Positions 58,613-64,000 of a DNA stretch of 64,000 nucleotides are shown here, one piece after another (position 1 is the stretch's first letter; each line of letters opens with the position of its first letter). Where the stretch lies: assembly GCA_022410635.1 (NCBI GenBank), contig JAJVDF010000015.1, positions 2,833,104 through 2,897,103 on the forward strand, written 5' to 3'. This DNA comes from Tretioscincus oriximinensis (lineage: Eukaryota > Chordata > Lepidosauria > Squamata > Gymnophthalmidae). A program made the translations under genes and the position numbers. The notes beneath the pieces were generated by a model that saw nothing but the letters and a program-made list of their open reading frames with translations, was not told the origin of the DNA and did not search any database.

Positions 58613-58889
58613 TTCCTCTGGCAGAGGGTCTGCCATGTTTGCCAAACACAGAGTGCTGAAGGGCATTGTTGGCAGAAAATGGAATACACCACGTTAGAGA
58701 ATGAGCAAGTGAAAGTGCCTCTAATATTGTGGGTGGTGTGATTAGGTCCCCAGGGTAGGTGTTTGAGCAGAGTTGGCATCTGGGTTGTGGCAGGCTCTTG
58801 TACACTTTTTTTCATCTGTGCTGTGTGCTTTTATGTGTAAATAATTGTTTGAGGTTAAGGAGTTGCCTGTAGACAAGCAAAGGTCTGCC
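58613..58889. other. Intronic sequence, CR1-adjacent
   Basis: 58613-58800 may be more CR1 coding remnant; a minus-strand frame includes KLEQVQKXVTRMVSGLETM around 58530-58610. Nothing firm beyond that. Confidence 0.4.
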
Positions 58890-59110
58890 ACCAGACCTTA
58901 TGGCATTCCTTATAGCTACTAGGATGGGTCTCTTGATACTGCCTCCAGAATGGAGCAACAAGCAGTGTTTCTGAAGAACCATTTAGAGGGAATTGGGAAC
59001 AAGTGTAGATTTTGCTTTTTTCTGCTTGCATTTGGTGGGCCACTGTGTGAGACAGAATACTAGACTAGATGGGCTCTGGTTTGATTTAGCAGAGTTCTTA
59101 TATTCTTACT
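58890..59110 (+). repeat. CR1 LINE 3'UTR end
   Basis: ATAGCTACTAGGATGGGTCT, CCAGAATGGAGCAACAAGCA, ACTAGACTAGATGGGCTCTG and a terminal TTCTTATATTCTTA. Confidence 0.85.
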
Positions 59111-59149
59111 AATGGAATAAGCTCATTGCCTGTGCTTAATGCAATTGCG

Positions 59150-59343
59150 TGTATCTAGTTTGCTCTTTCTCTCCCTTTCATGTTCCTCTTTCCTTGTTTT
59201 TGCTTCTGGGCTGGGTTCCATGGCAACCACTGCTGACCTGGCCCTGGCTTTAGAATGTTGATGACATCACTCCAGCCCCTGGAATTCATCCAAATATTGT
59301 CCAACAGTAAAGCCTTCAGGGACTATTGTGACTAGGAAATATA
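59150..59343 (-). repeat. Unclassified dispersed repeat R3, copy 2
   Basis: Reverse complement of 45830-46040. The repeat is interrupted at 59344 by a MITE and appears to resume at 59554-59572 (TATATACAGAGATTTTC). Confidence 0.75.
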
Positions 59344-59553
59344 CAGGGTGCTTCAAAAAATGTATACACACTGTGAACTTCCATAGAAAATTTATTTACT
59401 GTTCTACTGTTCTACAAAGTTAAATTTCAGGAAATTAGAAAGCTTAAAGTCCAATGTAAATAAAATGNAAATAACAAATGAGTACGAGTCACCACTGATT
59501 CTGTACATCCTATGGAAGTTCAAAGTGTGTATACATTTTTTTGAAGTACCCTG
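59344..59553. mobile_element. Tc1/mariner-like MITE
   Basis: A 210-bp element with inverted ends of about 43 bases: CAGGGTGCTTCAAAAAATGT opens it and ACATTTTTTTGAAGTACCCTG closes it, each followed inward by the complementary TATACACAC/GTGTGTATA and CTTCCATAG/CTATGGAAG. TA flanks each side (59342-59343 and 59554-59555). The interior has no coding capacity. Confidence 0.9.
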
Positions 59554-59572
59554 TATATACAGAGATTTTCTA

Positions 59573-59699
59573 ACCAAATTATATTGCTGATTGGTCTGCA
59601 GACAGCTATTAACATTTCTAAAGTCTACTTTAGATTCATATGCAGAACAGAGCCAAGTTATAGTTTAACCTGTTATTAACAACAATAACAACAAAAGAC
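59573..59699. other. Intronic sequence, nothing recognised
   Basis: A short gap; an ACAACAATAAC run is present at its end. Confidence 0.4.
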
Positions 59700-59830
59700 T
59701 CATCTGCATCTATGGCAGGTGAGCGTTGCGGGCAGGTGCAGCTTAGGCAATTGGTTGCTGGCCGCGCTCCTCTGGCACTTCCGGGTTTAAAGGTGCGGTG
59801 GCCCGGCGGGCTGACGGTGTAGTGGAGGCA
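59700..59830. other. CpG-rich islet
   Basis: About 130 bases with roughly nine CG dinucleotides (GAGCGTTGCGGG, GGCCGCGCTC, TTCCGGG, GGTGCGGTGGCCCGGCGGGC, GACGG) inside AT-rich, CpG-poor sequence. No splice-bounded coding exon is evident. It could be a fragment of a GC-rich repeat or a small regulatory element. Confidence 0.5.
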
Positions 59831-61139
59831 TGGCCATGCACCTTATAAAAATGTTTGAATGGTTAATGTCTTGTGTTGTATCAAGATAGCACTCGCCTGC
59901 AACAAAGAAACAAGGGAATTCAAGAGTCAGATACATTATTTAATATGCCATGCATGTTGCAGTCATTGGCTATGATGCATGATCTGTTCCCAGTACTTTT
60001 GTTACCTTATTTAAATTTAAAGAAATAGTTTGCCAAGATTTGTAATCAGTGATTTTTCAATGCTGGGTTTTTGAGCACAAAATACATTTAACTTTTTCGA
60101 TGTAATGCTTCTCCAGGGTCACATGGGACTCATCTATGTCTCTGTCTCTGATGGCATTGTCTTCCTCTGAACACTAGCTACTAAATATGCACATAATATA
60201 AAAGTGAAATCCTGGACTCCTGCTGCCAGCTTAAATATATATAAAAAAGTATTGAGTTGCATTAAACTATGTGTTCTGCATATGAATAGTTGATAACCAC
60301 AGACAGGAGGGTTCTTTTGTAGTCGATCTGTTTGCTGGCTTCCAAAACTTTGTCTTGGGGCATGTTCAGACATATAGTAATTGCACTCAATTGTCATTTA
60401 ATTGGACAAACATGACTTTTGCAGATCTGCAACAAAATGAGAAAAAAATCATTTAATGGGGAGAGAGGAATAGGAGAATGATTAGGGATTGTGTGGAAAT
60501 TTATAGCAGTTTAATGCATTCATGTGCCCTTGGTTACTGGGAAAGTAAAATGCTTGAATGTATGGATGTGCATTTTGCTCTCACAGGGCTTTTTTATCTT
60601 CCTATGAGGTTTCAATTAGAAACAAAAACAGGCAATATTGATTGACAAAATAGAAAAGTAGAGCTCTTTCTGGCCATGACATCTTTACTACTGAGCAACC
60701 CCCTTGAGGCAATACTCAGGTCTAAGGACATTTAGCAAATGCCTTACTATGATCCAGTTTGGAATACAAATGGCCCCATATTTGCAAAAGCATAATGGCA
60801 GAAAACAGGGAATAAGGAAAGTCACAAACACTAAAGGGATGGAAAGCAGCAGACAAAAGGGNCTTAGTGGGTTGTGGGAGCGCTAGTTCACAGCAGCAAC
60901 GCACAAATATATCGCAAGCTGAGAACATCAAAACTTTACCTGACTCTGCAACCGAAGATACATAACCATGGAAATTCACAGTTATTAAAACTATAAATAA
61001 AAAGAAGAGCTGGAGAGAGTTAGAAAATACTGCAGAGAACAGAGAGAGCAAAAAATCTTCCTTTATATAAGTCCCATTTCACACTGATAAGCCCAGAGAA
61101 GGTTATCAGATGCATGGACCACTAGGTGTGAACATTTTA
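59831..61139. other. Intronic sequence, nothing recognised
   Basis: No supported gene or repeat. Confidence 0.5.
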
Positions 61140-61212
61140 TTTATTTTAAATGATTTATATCCTGCCCTTCACCATTGGTCCCTGGGGGGGGGGGGGGTGT
61201 AACAAAAGATCA
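61140..61212 (-). repeat. LINE-tail-like block with poly-G run
   Basis: TTTATTTATTTTAAATG then TTTATATCCTGCCCTTCACC resembles a reversed L2-type tail. It is followed by 14 consecutive G at 61184-61197. Confidence 0.5.
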
Positions 61213-62535
61213 AGAAAAGTAAAAAAAGATAAATACACATTAATAAAATGTTTAAAAAGGTCTATTCCCCCGCAGATACTGTCCCCTGTTCCTACTTCCT
61301 CTCTGATCTGCCAAGAGGTTAGACCGTTTCCCTCCCCTGTTGCCCATTAATTTACTGCAGTCAGTGGCAAGCAGGGTGGTAAGGAGGGGGCCATTAGCTT
61401 GACTGGACTGACATCACATTTCAGTGACATGAAGCTTCAAAATATGAAAATATATTTGTATTGTTGTGAGCCAATGGGGACTGGCCTTAATAGACTGAGG
61501 CTGGCTGCCTAGTCAGTTCAATTAATTCCACTTTAATGCCTCAAGGGACAGCAGGGTGGATAAACACAAGACACCTTCTCACTTGCCTCCCTGTGGATGA
61601 AGTGGAAGGAGCAACAGAATGAATATTGGGGGGTATTTGCAATTTGTACTGCAAGAAGAAATCCAGGAGGGAGACAGAATTACATCTGAGTAATATGATG
61701 TTGGGAATATCCAGAACAGGGACATATTTCATCCAAGGCATTCAATGCATCTTCTGAAATGGAGGCTGCTGGAGGCTGTCCGCCTGCTCAGGGTTTGGTG
61801 ACATGATGGGGCTATTAATGATGGCGAAATGGGATTCTGCATTCTGTATGCCCCAGAGCTGCATGTGGCAAAGGAGAAGGGAGACTCAGATTGATTTGCT
61901 GGAAAGAAGATGGATCGTATGTTCAATCCCAGATGTATTTATGGATAAGCATATTTTTTACTAAAGGTATAGTGTATAATAAATCCAAGCTACATTTTTT
62001 CCTCTCAGCTCAGCTGCAGTGGAGGAAAGCTATATGTATGTCATTCCAAGGGTTTGCACTATTGTGCAAAAGGGAAAAGGTGCTTGTAGAATTAAGAAGA
62101 ATAAAGTCAATGAAATAGAATCCTCTCACGATTGATTGGTGCAGCCTTATTAAATCTATTCCCCAAAGAACAGTAACAAATTCCAGACACTATTGTAAGC
62201 ATAACGTCTCATTGGAAATTATTTCAAAATATCTCGTTGTTGCATTTTTTTTCTATATGGGAAATGAGTGATTTTTATGTTTTTTTGGTGTGTCCATTTT
62301 GTAGCAATGTAGTGAGCATTCGTTCCTTTCCCCCCATATCAATCATTTATGGTGGCATGGCATTCCAGTTCCATATTTGTGTACAGTTGTAAGATGGAAT
62401 GAGCTGCTGTATTATTAGTATTATTAGTGAAGAATCGCTAAGCGAAGAAGCAAGAAGACACAGCTGTGCTCAGTAGCCAGCATGTTGTCTGACCCATCTT
62501 TTCTCCTCGTCTTCCTCCCTTACCCTTCCTTTCTC
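61213..62535. other. Intronic sequence, nothing recognised
   Basis: No supported gene or named repeat. Confidence 0.5.
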
Positions 62536-62735
62536 CCTAAGAACATACTGGATCAGGCCAGAGCCTATCTAGTCCAGCACTCTGTCTCACACAGAGGCCC
62601 ACCAGATGCACCTGGACAGTTACACCTTTCATTACTCCCTGCAAATTGTATTTCAGGAGTCCTGTCTGTTGCTCCATCCCAGAGGTAGCATCCAGACATC
62701 CATGCTAGTACCCATTTATAACCTTGGGGTCCATC
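62536..62735 (-). repeat. CR1 LINE 3' tail
   Basis: CTAAGAACATACTGGATCAG, GCCTATCTAGTCCAGCACTC, ACACAGAGGCCCACCAGATG and TTCAGGAGTCCTGTCTGTTG. Confidence 0.9.
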
Positions 62736-63087
62736 CTTCTTCTCTTACTCGTTTCCTTCCTCCTTCCTTTCCTTCTTTCCTGCTTAACTTTCTCCCTTCC
62801 TCTCTGGCTGTTGCCAAAGTTCCAAACCCTGTCATTGGTCTCTGAAGGCTGCAAAGTTCCAATCCCTGTCATTGGTCATTATACCTCGAAATGTTGGACT
62901 CTTTGATACGTGTTTTATTATACATTCAGAAGATGACAATGATGATGAACATTTTCTTGGGCTTCTGTTACCTGCCCTAGGACCCTATAAGTCACCAAAT
63001 AAATAAATTTGCTTACAGCTTTCTTAAAAATTGCACCTCCTTTTGACTTAATCTATTTGCTATTACAACAAACCTAAACCTTCTTGG
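62736..63087. other. Intronic sequence, nothing recognised
   Basis: A pyrimidine-rich stretch (62732-62812), then two copies of CAAAGTTCCAA...CCCTGTCATTGGTC about 38 bases apart. Confidence 0.5.
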
Positions 63088-63577
63088 TGGTTGTCCCCCG
63101 TCTTTGGAATAGTCTCCCCCTCAAGGTGTGTCTGTCATCATCGTGGTATTGTTTTAGATGATCCTTGAAGACGCACCTCTTTCACCTGGCCTTTGACTGA
63201 AGAGAATGTTCATTTTTGTCCCCACTTTTCGATATTTCGCCAAGGGTATAAATGGGTACCAGGATGGATGCCAGGATGCTGCCTCTGGGATGGAGCAACA
63301 GGTAGTGCTCCTGAAATGCCATTTGAAGGGCTATCATGAACAGTGCATATTTTGCTTTCCTCTGTTGGACTGCCCAGGNGNATCTAGTGGGCCTCTGTGT
63401 GACACAGAATCCTGGACTAGATAGGCTCTGGCCCGATCCAGTATGGCTCTTCTTATGTTCTTACATTGTTTTTATACTGTTTGTTTTAATTTGTTAATTT
63501 TATATTGATATTTTACTGTTGGCTGCCCTGAGACCTTCGGGTATGGGACGGGGTATAAATATAAACAAACAAACAAA
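63088..63577 (+). repeat. L2 LINE 3' end split by CR1
   Basis: Left part (63088-63237): TTTGGAATAGTCTCCCCCTC, CTTGAAGACGCACCTCTTTC, CCACTTTTCGATATT. Right part (63466-63577): ATTGTTTTTATACTG, CCCTGAGACCTTCGGGTATG and an (AAAC)n tail. The intact arrangement is visible at 38265-38446. Confidence 0.9.
63238..63465 (+). repeat. CR1 3' end nested in L2
   Basis: AAGGGTATAAATGGGTACCA, GATGCTGCCTCTGGGATGG and TTTGCTTTCCTCTGTTGGAC, then TGGCTCTTCTTATGTTCTTA. L2 sequence flanks it on both sides. Confidence 0.9.
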
Positions 63578-64000
63578 TGCTTCTGCTAGGAAACAAATTT
63601 GCACAGGACTGTCAATCAGATAGGAAGTGAGATCAAGAGGTTATGCAGAGCACATATTCATATTATTCATTGTGGTAGGGATGGGTTTTGATGAGGTAGG
63701 GGACGAGTCCCCTGTTACATGTTAGATTATAACATATTTCTGCTCTGGGTCATGTTGCAGATTATATTCCAGGACAGAGATTTGCCACATGCATGCTATT
63801 GCAGACTTTGGACCTTCCATAGAATTCAGATCTAGAATTGGATATAGATATAGAATTGGGATCTATAAATTGGAATAAAGTCCAGTGCATAAAGTGCAAT
63901 AGTACTTCCTTTGGTGTATCAAGAAAACAATATGTTGCAGATTTATAATTTATTGTTAGTCAGCTCTGTCACAAAATTCAAGCCTTATTGTCTGAACATC
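63578..64000. other. Intronic sequence to window end
   Basis: No supported feature. Confidence 0.5.

Overview
This window reads as intronic DNA from an AT-rich amniote genome, most likely a squamate reptile (lizard; gecko-like repeat content is my inference). The evidence is abundant CR1 LINE fragments ending in TTCTTATGTTC-type tails, L2 and L1 LINE 3' ends, MIR-like SINE cores, tRNA-derived SINEs with (TTC)n tails, and several small inverted-repeat DNA elements. There are no operons, no bacterial signals and no complete gene.

The only host coding sequence I can support is one exon at 14811-15010 (+): 20 bases of 5'UTR, an ATG in a strong initiation context, and 60 codons. They encode the N-terminus and first half of the PH domain of ARHGAP24 (FilGAP), a Rac-directed RhoGAP. 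Clear splice sites bound the exon. I did not find the next coding exon, so the rest of the window looks like the upstream intron (1-14810) and at least 49 kb of the downstream intron (15011-64000).

Layout. 1-5379: unremarkable sequence with two SINEs. 5380-7662: an L2 broken by a CR1, a CR1 3' half, and a SINE. 10023-11775: a SINE abutting the best-preserved CR1 reverse transcriptase of the window (minus strand). 13370-14672: a three-layer nest (L2, CR1, CR1 tail) just upstream of the ARHGAP24 exon. 16146-30095: members of a dispersed MITE-like family, a 5'-truncated L1 with a 15-bp target duplication, nested SINE/CR1 pairs and a fold-back element. 32340-36985: two long CR1 copies on the plus strand, one carrying a 165-bp hairpin insertion. 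37496-46345: more L2, CR1 and L1 and three unclassified repeat families. 47821-51062: CR1 tails and a long (GAA)n tract grown from a SINE tail. 52170-64000: MIR-like, CR1 and L2 fragments, a Tc1/mariner-like MITE and a small CpG-rich islet.

I found no new multi-gene system. The most informative material is the record of nested insertions, which gives relative ages, target duplications and in one case a related empty site, together with several repeat families I cannot name.
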